Assembly (NCBI GenBank): GCA_945619025.1
Contig: CALZBJ010000006.1
Coordinates: 62,001-126,000, forward strand
Origin: CALZBJ01 sp945619025
GTDB lineage: Bacteria; Pseudomonadota; Gammaproteobacteria; Cardiobacteriales; Wohlfahrtiimonadaceae
DNA: 64,000 nt
Direction of reading: 5' to 3'
Shown here piece after piece: positions 24,585 through 33,850 of the stretch (position 1 is the stretch's first letter; every line of letters begins with the position of its first letter). Below the pieces are notes generated by a model. That model was not told the origin of the DNA. It worked only from the letters and a program-made list of their open reading frames with translations, and made no database searches. A program made the position numbers and the translations under genes.

Positions 24585-25013
24585 ATGGATTTTTTAACCT
24601 TTTTTCAGCAAAACATCTTCTATTTTGGGGCGCTTATTGTCCTTGCCGTTTTAATTGTGGGCAACGAGATTAATATCTCGCGCAGCAAACGCTTTTTAAT
24701 TTCGGTGCTTGATACGCTCAAAGCATCGAACAATGAAGAGGCAATTATTTTTGACCTCCGTGCGAAAAAGCAATTTAGCGAAGGCCACATTCCGACGGCG
24801 AAACATCTTGAGATGAAAGATCTTGAGAATAAATTCACCCAACTCGATTCATACCGTGGTAAGAAAGTGATTTTTTATTGTGATTCAGGGGCGCGTTCAA
24901 GTCAGGCGTGCATTAACCTGCGTAAATCCCATAAAGAAGACAATCTTTTCTACTCAATCAACGGCGGAATTGATGCGTGGATTGACCAAAAGCTTCCCGT
25001 GACGAAACGATAA
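24585..25013 (+). CDS. Membrane-anchored rhodanese-domain protein (YibN-like)
   Basis: The 142 residues begin with one hydrophobic helix (about 10-27) followed by a rhodanese domain with the active-site loop CDSGARS, Cys99. The gene lies directly before grxC and secB, the position of yibN in E. coli. Rhodanese domains handle sulfane sulfur or persulfide; the specific role of YibN is not settled, though the neighbours suggest envelope or thiol homeostasis. The domain would face the cytoplasm if the helix is N-out. Confidence 0.9.
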   Translation: MDFLTFFQQNIFYFGALIVLAVLIVGNEINISRSKRFLISVLDTLKASNNEEAIIFDLRAKKQFSEGHIPTAKHLEMKDLENKFTQLDSYRGKKVIFYCDSGARSSQACINLRKSHKEDNLFYSINGGIDAWIDQKLPVTKR

Positions 25014-25042
25014 TTTTAGACTAATCCAACAAGGAGAACCCT

Positions 25043-25297
25043 ATGAAAGTTGAAATGTATTACATGGCATCGTGCCCTTACTGCAAACGTGCGCTCGCAC
25101 TTTTAGAGAAAAAAGGCGTGAATGTAACGCTTCACGATGTAAATTCTGATCCGAAAGTATGGGATGAGAGCAAAAAACGTTCAGGACGTGGTACCGTTCC
25201 ACAAATCTTCATCGGCGATTTCCATGTCGGCGGTTGCGATGATTTAATGGCGCTTGATCGTAAAGGCGAATTAGACGCACATTTAAAAGGCGAATAA
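25043..25297 (+). CDS. grxC: Glutaredoxin 3
   Basis: The 84-residue glutaredoxin has the dithiol active site CPYC at residues 11-14, the cis-proline motif GTVPQIFI and the glutathione-binding GGCDDL. It reduces disulfides and mixed disulfides using glutathione in the cytoplasm. A strong AAGGAG precedes the ATG. It follows the rhodanese gene by 29 bases. Confidence 0.95.
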   Translation: MKVEMYYMASCPYCKRALALLEKKGVNVTLHDVNSDPKVWDESKKRSGRGTVPQIFIGDFHVGGCDDLMALDRKGELDAHLKGE

Positions 25298-25328
25298 TTA
25301 ATTTTTCAAGCAGTCAAAAGGATTCATC

Positions 25329-25796
25329 ATGAGCAATCAACCGGAACAACGTTTCGATATTCAACGCATCTACACGAAAAATATTTCACTTGAGTCACCA
25401 AACTCACCGGATGTGTTTAAAAATATGCAAAACCCCGATATCTCGGTTCAACTGAGCAATGACTCAGAAAACCTTGAAGGGGATATCTTTGAAGTGCGTC
25501 TACGCGTGACGTTAACGGCAGAATATGGCGAGAAAAAAACCATGTTCTTAGCGGAAGTGGAACAAGCGGGGATCTTTGAGCTTGGCGGATTTACCGACGA
25601 GCAACTTGAGCACATGAAAGGTGCCTATTGCCCCAATATCTTATTCCCCTATGTGCGCGAAACACTCGATAATCTCGTCGTTCGTGCGGGCTTCCCGCCT
25701 GTCATTTTAGCGCCGATTAACTTTGATGCAATCTTTGCACATCGTCAAGCGCAACTAGCAGAAGAAGCTGCAAACAGCGCGGAAACGGATGCGTAA
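25329..25796 (+). CDS. secB: Protein-export chaperone SecB
   Basis: SecB forms a tetramer that keeps preproteins unfolded and hands them to SecA. The 155 residues carry the family motifs FDIQRIYTKNISLESPNSP, GIFELGGF and LFPYVRETLDNLVVRAGFPPVILAPINF. It is the last gene of the rhodanese-grxC-secB group and is followed by a bidirectional terminator. Confidence 0.97.
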   Translation: MSNQPEQRFDIQRIYTKNISLESPNSPDVFKNMQNPDISVQLSNDSENLEGDIFEVRLRVTLTAEYGEKKTMFLAEVEQAGIFELGGFTDEQLEHMKGAYCPNILFPYVRETLDNLVVRAGFPPVILAPINFDAIFAHRQAQLAEEAANSAETDA

Positions 25797-25860
25797 GTAA
25801 CGCCGTTAATCGTGCATTAAGTCGATACGTACGATATAAAAAGTTATAAAAAAGTGATAA

Positions 25861-25897
25861 AAAACCCGCAAGTGGAAACGGCACTGCGGGTTTTTTT
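25861..25897. terminator. Bidirectional terminator between secB and the TRAP operon
   Basis: AACCCGCA (25863-25870) pairs with TGCGGGTT (25885-25892), with a three-pair upper stem. A runs on the left and T on the right serve both converging operons. Confidence 0.88.
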
Positions 25898-25953
25898 GTT
25901 GCCTCCCGTTTGATGGAAAGCGTTTAAAAGCGCTGTAAAAACCTATTGCTTGA

Positions 25954-27966
25954 TTACTGCTCGATTAAAACCGCTTGCGGTCTTGAGGGCGGATTTTCAC
26001 GTTGCGCTTTAATAATATTAAAGGCGATCGATCCACCAACGACAATAAGCCCTGCCACATCAGAGTAGGTTTCTGGCACGATAAGCATCAGCGCACCGGC
26101 CGCTAAGATGAGGCGTTCGAGAATATTCATGCTCGCTTTAAAGTAGCCTTCCACCGACGCACTCAGCGCGATAATGCCCATGATTGAGGTGATCGTAATC
26201 ATCACCATTGAGCTAATGGGAGGGAAGGGGAATTCCGTCACGTTCATGCTCGTTAAGCTCGATACATCGATAAAGAGCATCGCTGGATTATAGACAAACA
26301 TGAAGGGGACGATAAAGCCCGCGAGCGCCAGTTTAAGCGACTGCCAACCGGTCTTCATCGGATCTCCACCGGCAATGCCTGCGCCGGCAAACGAGGCAAG
26401 CGCAACGGGCGGGGTGATATTAGCAAATAGCCCGAAATAGAAGACAAAAAGATGCGCGACAATCACCGGAACACCCAACGCTGCGATGGCAGGAGCGGCC
26501 ATGGTCGCGGTAATGATATAGGCCGGAATGGATGGTAGGCCCATGCCTAAAATCATGGAAGCAACCATCGTTAATAGGAGCGTTAAGAGGAGAGAATCCT
26601 TCCCGATGCTCGTGATCATGGAGATCATCACGTTCGCAAATCCGGTGAGACTCACGGTTCCGATAATAATGCCCACCACCGCACAGGCGGCCATTACCGG
26701 AAGGGATTGACGTGCGCCTGAAATGAGCGCATCGACAATATCTTTAAAGCTCATGCGCGTTGATTTTCTAAATTGGCTCACAATCACACTGATCACAATG
26801 GTATAGAATGCGGCAAAGCTGATCGGTACCGATTTAGAGAGAAAAAAGACGAGCGCAAAGATTGGAATCAGGAGATGGCCACGTTCAAGGAGCACCTCTT
26901 TTACGCGGGGGAGATCCGCTTTAGGAATCCCTTTAAGATTATCTTTTCCAGCGCGGAAATGCACTTGTGCAATCACGCCAAGATAGTATAAAAGCGCGGG
27001 GAAAAAGGCCGCCATTGCGATGGTGCTATATTTAACGCCGGTGGTTTCCGCCATAATAAAGGCACTTGCGCCCATGATCGGTGGAAGAATCTGCCCACCA
27101 ACGGAAGCACTCGCTTCCACAGCGCCCGCAAAGTTCGCGCTATAGCCCACGCGTTTCATCATTGGAATGGTAAATACTCCGGTTCCCACGACGTTTCCAA
27201 CAGCCGATCCGTTAATGCTTCCCATAAAGCCACTCGAAATCACCGCCACTTTCGCAGGACCGCCCTGTTTGTGGCCGGCAAGCGCGAGTGCTAAATCGTT
27301 AAAGAGCTGTCCCATACCGGATTTGGCAAGGAAGGCGCCAAAGAGGATAAAGAGGAAGATAAAGGAGACCGATGCCCCGATCGCGGTGGAGTAGATTCCT
27401 TCGGTTTTAAGGTACATCTGCCCGAAAATATCGCCTAAATCGTACGGACGCGTTAGGAGACGATTGGGCATAAATTCAAAGTGGCTGATGAAAGGATAGA
27501 GCAGGAATGTGAGCGCAAGAATGGGTAAAATCCAGCCCATCACCCGGCGCGCCGCATCGACCACAATCGCCACCGTAATGATTCCAAAGACCACATCTAA
27601 GGTATTGGGAATCCCGCCACGGGTATTCATAATCGCGTCATATTCCATCACCAGATAGCCAAGTGAGGCAAACGCAAGTAGCATTAAAATCCAATCATAC
27701 CAAGGCACTTTCGCACGGTTTTGAGATTGATAGGTTGGGTAGATAAGAAAGATCAGCGCAAGCCCGACCGAGACGTGTGTCGCACGGTATAAAAGTTGCG
27801 GCATGGGATAATAGGTGGTGTAGAGATGAAAAACGGAGTAGAAAAGCGCGAGCGCAGCAATAAAGAGTGCCACGGTTTTGTTCTGCGGTGCACGAGTCAC
27901 CGATTCACGGTCGAACTTTTCTAAAATCGTTTGCTCATCGGCCACCTTCGGGGTTGAATGTGTCAT
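25954..27966 (-). CDS. TRAP transporter permease, fused 4TM/12TM type
   Basis: The 670-residue membrane protein combines the small and large TRAP permease subunits (DctQ- and DctM-like) in one chain, as usual for TAXI-type TRAP systems. The large part shows SGFMGSINGSAVGNVVGTG, ASASVGGQILPPIMGASAFI and GLPSIPAYI. TRAP systems use an ion gradient plus a periplasmic binding protein to import carboxylates or amino acids. Its start overlaps the DUF1850 gene by 32 bases. The substrate is unknown. Confidence 0.93.
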   Translation of the reverse strand: MTHSTPKVADEQTILEKFDRESVTRAPQNKTVALFIAALALFYSVFHLYTTYYPMPQLLYRATHVSVGLALIFLIYPTYQSQNRAKVPWYDWILMLLAFASLGYLVMEYDAIMNTRGGIPNTLDVVFGIITVAIVVDAARRVMGWILPILALTFLLYPFISHFEFMPNRLLTRPYDLGDIFGQMYLKTEGIYSTAIGASVSFIFLFILFGAFLAKSGMGQLFNDLALALAGHKQGGPAKVAVISSGFMGSINGSAVGNVVGTGVFTIPMMKRVGYSANFAGAVEASASVGGQILPPIMGASAFIMAETTGVKYSTIAMAAFFPALLYYLGVIAQVHFRAGKDNLKGIPKADLPRVKEVLLERGHLLIPIFALVFFLSKSVPISFAAFYTIVISVIVSQFRKSTRMSFKDIVDALISGARQSLPVMAACAVVGIIIGTVSLTGFANVMISMITSIGKDSLLLTLLLTMVASMILGMGLPSIPAYIITATMAAPAIAALGVPVIVAHLFVFYFGLFANITPPVALASFAGAGIAGGDPMKTGWQSLKLALAGFIVPFMFVYNPAMLFIDVSSLTSMNVTEFPFPPISSMVMITITSIMGIIALSASVEGYFKASMNILERLILAAGALMLIVPETYSDVAGLIVVGGSIAFNIIKAQRENPPSRPQAVLIEQ

Positions 27967-28447
27967 GACAAGAATCCTTTAATAACAATGTCCATAGCGG
28001 AGATTTTTGAACAGAAAACTCCATTTCTGAATAATCATCAAATTGCTCGTAAAGTGTAAAAGGCGCGTTCCCTAGATAAATCGTTGACGCCACATTACGC
28101 GAGACAATCCAATGGATCTGAGGGATTTTAAGATCCGTTTCATACTCCACAAATCCCTCATGATTTGAAACGAGCGTGCCACTGCTCGGTGTCCCTGCGC
28201 CAAAGGTTTTAAACTTTGAACGCACCAGCCGAAATCCCGCTTTTTCCACACGATAGGACTCAATCCAGCGTTCGCGCTCCACAGAGTGAATCCACGCAAG
28301 ATCAAAGGTCGAATCGGTAAAATAGCAGCGAAAATCGCCTGAGGTCACCTTGGTAATGGTGACGGGATAATTTGACAAAAAAAGAGGGAACGCTGCGATC
28401 AGCGCCCCCTTCAGTAAACGAGTGCGCTTACTATTTGTTTTGCTCAT
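27935..28447 (-). CDS. DUF1850 protein of the TRAP operon
   Basis: The 170-residue protein has an N-terminal hydrophobic segment (LLKGALIAAFPLFLSN) that could be a signal or anchor, then a domain with FDLAWIHSVERERW and FKTFGAGTPSSG, typical of DUF1850. This domain family recurs between TAXI binding proteins and fused TRAP permeases, so an accessory role in uptake is inferred. The ATG at 28447 overlaps the TAXI gene by 17 bases. The upstream in-frame start at 28507 would overlap more. Confidence 0.82.
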   Translation of the reverse strand: MSKTNSKRTRLLKGALIAAFPLFLSNYPVTITKVTSGDFRCYFTDSTFDLAWIHSVERERWIESYRVEKAGFRLVRSKFKTFGAGTPSSGTLVSNHEGFVEYETDLKIPQIHWIVSRNVASTIYLGNAPFTLYEQFDDYSEMEFSVQKSPLWTLLLKDSCHDTFNPEGGR

Positions 28448-29414
28448 CGTAGTATTTTTTCGCGCCCGGGTGGATCGGTGCAACCATCCCGTTTTGAGCC
28501 GCTTCAAGTGAGATATCTTTCACCGCTTGGTGAGAGTTTCTCAGCTGGCCTAAGCTATCGAAAAAGGTTTTTGTGAGTTTATACACATCGTCTTCACTTA
28601 AATCGGCGCGTACCGCTAAGGCGTTCATGATCGCAGCCGTTGCAATGGGTTCGGCGTTACCATAGGTATTTGCTGGAATCTCCATCGCGGTGAAATAGGG
28701 TTTATCTTGGGCAATCTTTTCCACCATTTCAGGACGAATGGTCACAAGTTTAAGGTCAAATCCTTGCTCAAGCTCCATGAGTGACGCATTTGGTAAACCG
28801 CTCGTTAAGAACGCCGCATCAATTCGGCCCGCTTTAAGCGCATCCGCCGCTTCTGCGTAACCTAGATAATCGACGCGAAGATCGTTATAGGTGATGCCGT
28901 GCCCGTTTAAAAGAGTGCGTGCGTTCACTTCAACGCCTGAATTTTGGTCTCCAACCGCGACGCGTTTGCCTTTAAGGTCATCGAGGGTTTCGATGCCAGA
29001 GCGTTTTGAGGTCACGACCTGCACAAAGTTTGGATAGAGCACCGCCATTTGGTTGACGTTCTCAATTTTATTGGGGAAAGGGCCTTCGCCGTTCACCGCT
29101 TGGCTTAATACGTCGCTCATTAAGAACGCCATCTCCGCTTTTCCTTGGTGGATCAAGTTGATGTTTTCAACCGATGCGCCGGTGGTTTGCGTTTTAGAGT
29201 TGGTTTTATGTTTATCGGCGTAAATTTCGCTCAGTGTGGTGGCGATAATGTTATATGGCCCTGATGCACCGCCCGTTGCGATGGTGACAAAGCGTGAGTT
29301 GACTTTGTTCGCATCTGCTTCCGCACTTGGCGCCGCGTCATCGTTTGAACAAGCTGCTAAAAGCGCTACCGCACTCACCGTTAATATACTTTTCTTAACA
29401 AAGTTAAAAGCCAT
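28431..29414 (-). CDS. TAXI-family TRAP solute-binding lipoprotein
   Basis: The 327 residues open with a lipoprotein signal peptide and lipobox LLAAC (Cys22), followed by an Asp/Ala linker. The body has FVTIATGGASGPYN, the TAXI hallmark, then GKAEMAFLMSDV, LKGKRVAVGDQNSGVE and LKAGRIDAAFLTSG. The binding protein captures substrate in the periplasm for the TRAP permease encoded downstream. A lipid anchor is unusual compared with free periplasmic TRAP proteins. Substrate may be a dicarboxylate or glutamate, but this is not determinable here. Confidence 0.92.
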   Translation of the reverse strand: MAFNFVKKSILTVSAVALLAACSNDDAAPSAEADANKVNSRFVTIATGGASGPYNIIATTLSEIYADKHKTNSKTQTTGASVENINLIHQGKAEMAFLMSDVLSQAVNGEGPFPNKIENVNQMAVLYPNFVQVVTSKRSGIETLDDLKGKRVAVGDQNSGVEVNARTLLNGHGITYNDLRVDYLGYAEAADALKAGRIDAAFLTSGLPNASLMELEQGFDLKLVTIRPEMVEKIAQDKPYFTAMEIPANTYGNAEPIATAAIMNALAVRADLSEDDVYKLTKTFFDSLGQLRNSHQAVKDISLEAAQNGMVAPIHPGAKKYYDEQNK

Positions 29415-29823
29415 TGTTTCCCCCCAGAATTGGTTTATTAATTTTTTTGAATCGTATCTCTCTTATATAACGGATTAATTGCGAAAGATCAAAAATAAAA
29501 ATCTTTAATACGGCAAATCAACTGGTTATCGGTGGTTTGTGTGAATTTTTGTAAAAAAAGAAAATTAAAAGCAATTTAAATCAATCTGTTAATTGAGTTA
29601 TTGAAAATAATTCCTAAGTTGCATTGACATTTGAATAAGAATGATAATAATTATCAATACGATTTAAGATTAAATGCTATGTATCACTTACATTGTTTAT
29701 AGAACGATTGGGGTATCGAGGCGACAGGCCATAAACAGTGAGTGAACTTGGCATTAAGTAAATTTATATATAAGCATTAAAAATTTCACGTTAAATGTAT
29801 TGATAAATGGATAAGGACTTAGC
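29415..29823. other. 409-base divergent intergenic region, TRAP operon and TonB receptor
   Basis: The region holds the minus-strand promoter for the TRAP operon in about its first 100 bases and the Fur-controlled promoter of the TonB receptor at 29624-29656. The rest shows no gene or clear structure. Confidence 0.5.
29624..29656 (+). promoter_or_regulatory. Fur box overlapping the TonB receptor promoter
   Basis: TGATAATAATTATCA at 29642-29656 is a perfect 7-1-7 Fur palindrome. It lies 13 bases after a consensus -35 TTGACA (29624-29629) and covers the likely -10, so Fur with iron would block transcription. The start codon of the receptor is 168 bases downstream, giving a long leader. Confidence 0.85.
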
Positions 29824-31851
29824 ATGAGTAACGCAGCGACACCGATGAAACGCACCCTTTTGAGCATGATGGTGCTCGGGGCTCTTTTAACAGGCGCCGC
29901 CCAGGCCGATGAGCTAATTGATGAGCAGATCGATGAGAAAAATGCTCCGAGCAACAGCGTCAGCACACCGAAAGCGGACATTGATCTATCGCGCGTGGTG
30001 GTAACTGCGGGCGGATTTGCCCAAGAGGTAAAAGAGGCGCCGGCATCAATTTCGCTTGTATCTAATAAAGAGCTTGAGACAAAACCGTTTCGCGATGTGA
30101 CCGATGCGTTAAAAGATATTCCCGGTGTTAGTGTGACCGGCGGTGGCGGAAGTACGGATATCAGCATTCGTGGGATGGCGCCGCAATATACCTTGATGCT
30201 GATTGATGGTCGCCGAATGAGTTCTCGTGCTACTCGCCCTAACAGTGATGGCAGTGGAATTGAGCAGGGCTGGATTCCCCCACTTGCCGCCATTGAGCGC
30301 ATTGAAGTGGTACGTGGGCCGATGTCGTCGCGCTATGGTTCCGATGCGATGGGCGGGGTGATTAACGTGATCACCAAAAAAGTCGCCGATGAGTGGGGCG
30401 GCAGCCTTCGTTTGGAATCGACGCTTCAAGAAGACTCCGATGCGGGCAATATGAATACAGTGGATTTTTATCTCAATGGTCCGATCATGAAGGAGCGCTT
30501 GGGGCTACAGCTTTATGGTAAATATTCTGATCGCTCAGAAGATAAGTATATGACGGGCTTTCCTGAACAGCGCATTGAAAATTTAAACGGAAAACTCACT
30601 TTTGTTCCGATCGATGGGCATACCCTTGAATTAACGGCGGGCGTGGGACTTCAAAAACGCTTTGCTACTAAAAACCAAACCAGTGCGCGCGGCAGTGAGC
30701 ATAAATCAAAACGTACCCATGGATCGCTCCGTTATTTAGGCGAGTGGGACAATGGCGTGACCAGTGATATCGCATTTAGCCATGAAAAAACCGATAACTA
30801 TGTGCGCAAAATGATTGTGGATAACTACGTTGTCGATGGCAATGTGATCATTCCACTTGGTAGCCACACGGTGACGGTTGGCGGGCAATACCGTAAAGAG
30901 AAATTGGAAGATCAGGGTAATCAATTTAATCCCGATCTTGTGAAAATTGATCGCTATAGCTATGCCGGATTTATTGAAGATGAGTGGTGGATTACTGATA
31001 CCTTCTCATTAACGGCGGGACTTCGCTACGATAAAGATGAAAACTACGGCGGCAACTTAAATCCGCGAATCTACGGGGTGTGGAATATCAATGATGAGTT
31101 CACCATGAAAGGGGGAATCTCAACCGGATTTACTGCGCCAGGCCTTCGTCAAGTAGTAGCCGATTGGGGACAAGTTACCGGTGGTGGTACTCGCGATGGT
31201 ATGATCTTAGGGAACCCTGATCTTCAGCCAGAAAAGAGCACCAACTATGAGTTAAGCCTAAACTACTCAAATGATTATGGCGTAAACGCAAGTGTAACGG
31301 GCTTTTACACCAACTTTAAAGACAAAATTCAGCTGATGACGCTCTGTGATGATGAAAGTAATCAAGGGCAGTGTACTGCGCCAAATGGTGAAGGATTTGA
31401 TCTCATTCAAAAACGTTTTAATATCGATAAGGCCGAGTTAAAAGGGCTTGAATTAGCACTCTCCATGCCGATCAATGAGTTTGTCAGCGTGAATGGTAGC
31501 TACACTTACACGAAAACTAAGCAAAAAACCGGTGAGCATAAAGGTGATCCTTTAACGGGGGTGCCTGAGCATCAATTTAACCTTGGTGTGGATTGGGACA
31601 TTAACGAAAAAACTCAAGTCTGGGCGAAAGCGCGCTACAACGGGAAAGAGTATCAAATGAAAAAAGGCGTGGCCGGTAAACGCAATGACAGTTTCACCAC
31701 GTTTGATCTTGGCGCGTCCTATAAATTTAGCGATGATGCGACGCTTTACGCGGGTATCTATAACGTCGGAAACAAGAAAGTTCGTGAAATCGATCATGGT
31801 TACACGCAAGATGGCCGCCGTTACTGGGTGGGTGTGAACGTGGATTTCTAA
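29824..31851 (+). CDS. TonB-dependent siderophore receptor, CirA/FepA-like
   Basis: The 675 residues form a signal peptide, a TonB box near LSRVVVTAG (about 55-63), a plug domain with LKDIPGVSVTGG and IERIEVVRGPMSSRYGSDAMGGVINVIT, and a 22-strand barrel ending in an aromatic residue (VGVNVDF). Such outer-membrane receptors take up ferric catecholates or colicin-linked siderophores using TonB energy. A Fur box lies upstream. No siderophore synthesis or TonB genes are adjacent. AAGGA precedes the ATG. Confidence 0.92.
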   Translation: MSNAATPMKRTLLSMMVLGALLTGAAQADELIDEQIDEKNAPSNSVSTPKADIDLSRVVVTAGGFAQEVKEAPASISLVSNKELETKPFRDVTDALKDIPGVSVTGGGGSTDISIRGMAPQYTLMLIDGRRMSSRATRPNSDGSGIEQGWIPPLAAIERIEVVRGPMSSRYGSDAMGGVINVITKKVADEWGGSLRLESTLQEDSDAGNMNTVDFYLNGPIMKERLGLQLYGKYSDRSEDKYMTGFPEQRIENLNGKLTFVPIDGHTLELTAGVGLQKRFATKNQTSARGSEHKSKRTHGSLRYLGEWDNGVTSDIAFSHEKTDNYVRKMIVDNYVVDGNVIIPLGSHTVTVGGQYRKEKLEDQGNQFNPDLVKIDRYSYAGFIEDEWWITDTFSLTAGLRYDKDENYGGNLNPRIYGVWNINDEFTMKGGISTGFTAPGLRQVVADWGQVTGGGTRDGMILGNPDLQPEKSTNYELSLNYSNDYGVNASVTGFYTNFKDKIQLMTLCDDESNQGQCTAPNGEGFDLIQKRFNIDKAELKGLELALSMPINEFVSVNGSYTYTKTKQKTGEHKGDPLTGVPEHQFNLGVDWDINEKTQVWAKARYNGKEYQMKKGVAGKRNDSFTTFDLGASYKFSDDATLYAGIYNVGNKKVREIDHGYTQDGRRYWVGVNVDF

Positions 31852-32093
31852 GCGAGCATTACCACTGCGATGAAATTTTGTTGGCATCAATCGGTGACAA
31901 AATGATATTAAACGATATTTTTTAAATCGGTTTACGCTACAATGTGAAGCGGGTACAGAGAGTATCCGCTTTTTCGTTAAGTTTCATCGATGTTTATCGA
32001 TTTGGCTTCCTGAGAATCTCTCCCTATAATAGAGAATCCTATTTAAATGACGGCGTTAATCGGCCGTTATATTATTGACGAGACCCCTCATTC

Positions 32094-33128
32094 ATGCGCA
32101 TTCAAGCCGATCAGTTACCGCAATTACTTCCCCAAAATTCTGCGTGGCGCGGACTTTTGGTCGCGGGCGATGAACCCTATTTGGTTATCGAGGCGCAGGA
32201 CTTTGTACGGCATTTTTTACGGGATCAAGCGGGCTTTTTAGAGCGGGATCTCTTTGAGGTGGCTAGCGGATTTGATTGGAATGATTTTCGGGAATCAACG
32301 CAGAGTCTTTCGCTCTTTTCTGAACGAAAAATTGTAGAACTCCGCTTTCAAAATCGCCCCGATAGCGTGGCGCAGCGGCACCTACTTGAGTATTTCGAAA
32401 ACCCCTCCCCCGATATTTTTCTATTAGTGAGCGTTCCGCGCTTAACCAATCAACAGCTGAAAGCGAAATGGGCGGATGCTTTTGATAAAAACGGCGCAGT
32501 GATGCCGATCTATCCGCCGCGACCCTATGAATATCCTCGCTGGATTGGTGCTCGTGCCCGTCAAAAAGGATTGAGGCTTTCAGACGATGCGATCGATCTT
32601 TTAGCGGTTCACAATGAGGGAAATCTCTTTTCGGTGATGCAGGAGCTTGATTATCTCGCGCTCTTTTATGGCAATGATCCGGTAAGCGGTGAGGGTCTAA
32701 AAGAGGCGTTAACGCAAAGCTCGCGGTTTATTACCTTTGATCTTGGCGATGCGCTGTTGACCGGCGATATTGAGCGAATTTTTCGCATTATTGATGGCCT
32801 TCGTGAAGAGGGAGAGCCGGCGACGCTTGTCAATTGGGTGCTTCATAAAGAGATCGCAACCCTTGGCATGATGAAAGCGGAACTTGATAATGGCGCGCCG
32901 ATGCAAGAGGTGCTGAAAAGAGTGTGGCAAAATAAACGCCCGCTCTATCAAGGTGCGCTCAGGCGATTTTCGCCTAAATTGTGGCAACATTTAGCGGAGA
33001 TGCTCGTCCAGATCGATGAAGCGATCAAAGGGGAGTTGAAAGAAGATCCTTGGAATGCTATTTTGCGCGTCTCTTTTGCGTTAGCAGGCAAACGCCTCCT
33101 TTCGCTAAGTGCCACGGTGACGCCTTAA
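32094..33128 (+). CDS. holA: DNA polymerase III delta subunit
   Basis: HolA opens the sliding clamp within the clamp loader. The 344-residue protein has the features GLLVAGDEPYLV, IVELRFQ, FLLVSVPRL, YPPRPYEYPRWI and LLAVHNEGNLFSVMQELDYL, matching the delta family in order and length. It is followed after 30 bases by scpB. The ribosome binding site is weak, so an alternative start is possible. Confidence 0.92.
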   Translation: MRIQADQLPQLLPQNSAWRGLLVAGDEPYLVIEAQDFVRHFLRDQAGFLERDLFEVASGFDWNDFRESTQSLSLFSERKIVELRFQNRPDSVAQRHLLEYFENPSPDIFLLVSVPRLTNQQLKAKWADAFDKNGAVMPIYPPRPYEYPRWIGARARQKGLRLSDDAIDLLAVHNEGNLFSVMQELDYLALFYGNDPVSGEGLKEALTQSSRFITFDLGDALLTGDIERIFRIIDGLREEGEPATLVNWVLHKEIATLGMMKAELDNGAPMQEVLKRVWQNKRPLYQGALRRFSPKLWQHLAEMLVQIDEAIKGELKEDPWNAILRVSFALAGKRLLSLSATVTP

Positions 33129-33158
33129 TTAAATCAACCAAAATTGAGGGATAACGCC

Positions 33159-33779
33159 ATGAGTGATGCACTTTTTCATGACACGCACAACAAGGATAGT
33201 TTTATGCAGTTAGATGCGATGGTGGAAGCGGTGTTAATGGCCGCAAAAGCCCCTCTTACCATTAATGATTTATGCGATATTTTTAGAGAAAACGGCATCA
33301 GCAATGATGAGATGACCGAGGTGCTCGAAGCGCTTCAAGAGACCCTGTCAGGGCGGGGCGTTGAGCTGGTGGAAGTGGCGAGCGGCTGGCGTCTTCAAGT
33401 GCCGGCGCGCTATAACCATTGGGTGGAGCGTCTTTTTGAAGAGCGTCAAGAGCGCTACAGTTCCGCCCTTTTTGAAACGCTTGCGCTTATTGCCTATCAG
33501 CAACCGGTTACCCGCGGGGAGATTGAATCGGTGCGCGGCGTTGCGGTGAGTACCAATATTATTCGCACCCTTGAGGAGCGTGAATGGATTAAGGTGGTGG
33601 GCCGCAAAGAAACGCCCGGTCGCCCGCTTTTATATGCTACAACTGAAAAATTCCTCGATGATTTTAATCTCAAAAGTTTGGAAGAGTTGCCGCTTCTTGA
33701 AGATTCCATTTTGCTCGATGAAGCGAAACAGCGTGAAGTGGAATTTAATGAGACGCAAACACGCCCCGCCTCGGCGTAA
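33159..33779 (+). CDS. scpB: Segregation and condensation protein B
   Basis: ScpB is a winged-helix protein that binds the ScpA kleisin in the SMC condensin complex. The 206-residue product has VEAVLMAAKAPL, ETLALIAYQQPVTRGEIESVRGV and EREWIKVVGRKETPGRPLLYATT. The ATG at 33159 with GAGGG nine bases upstream is chosen over the TTG at 33144. scpA, usually adjacent, is not in this window. Confidence 0.92.
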   Translation: MSDALFHDTHNKDSFMQLDAMVEAVLMAAKAPLTINDLCDIFRENGISNDEMTEVLEALQETLSGRGVELVEVASGWRLQVPARYNHWVERLFEERQERYSSALFETLALIAYQQPVTRGEIESVRGVAVSTNIIRTLEEREWIKVVGRKETPGRPLLYATTEKFLDDFNLKSLEELPLLEDSILLDEAKQREVEFNETQTRPASA

Positions 33780-33850
33780 AAATAAAACCTGCTTAACCGG
33801 CTCGATTCTTCTATACTGATTCTTTTATTATCAAACACAACAAAGGGTCT

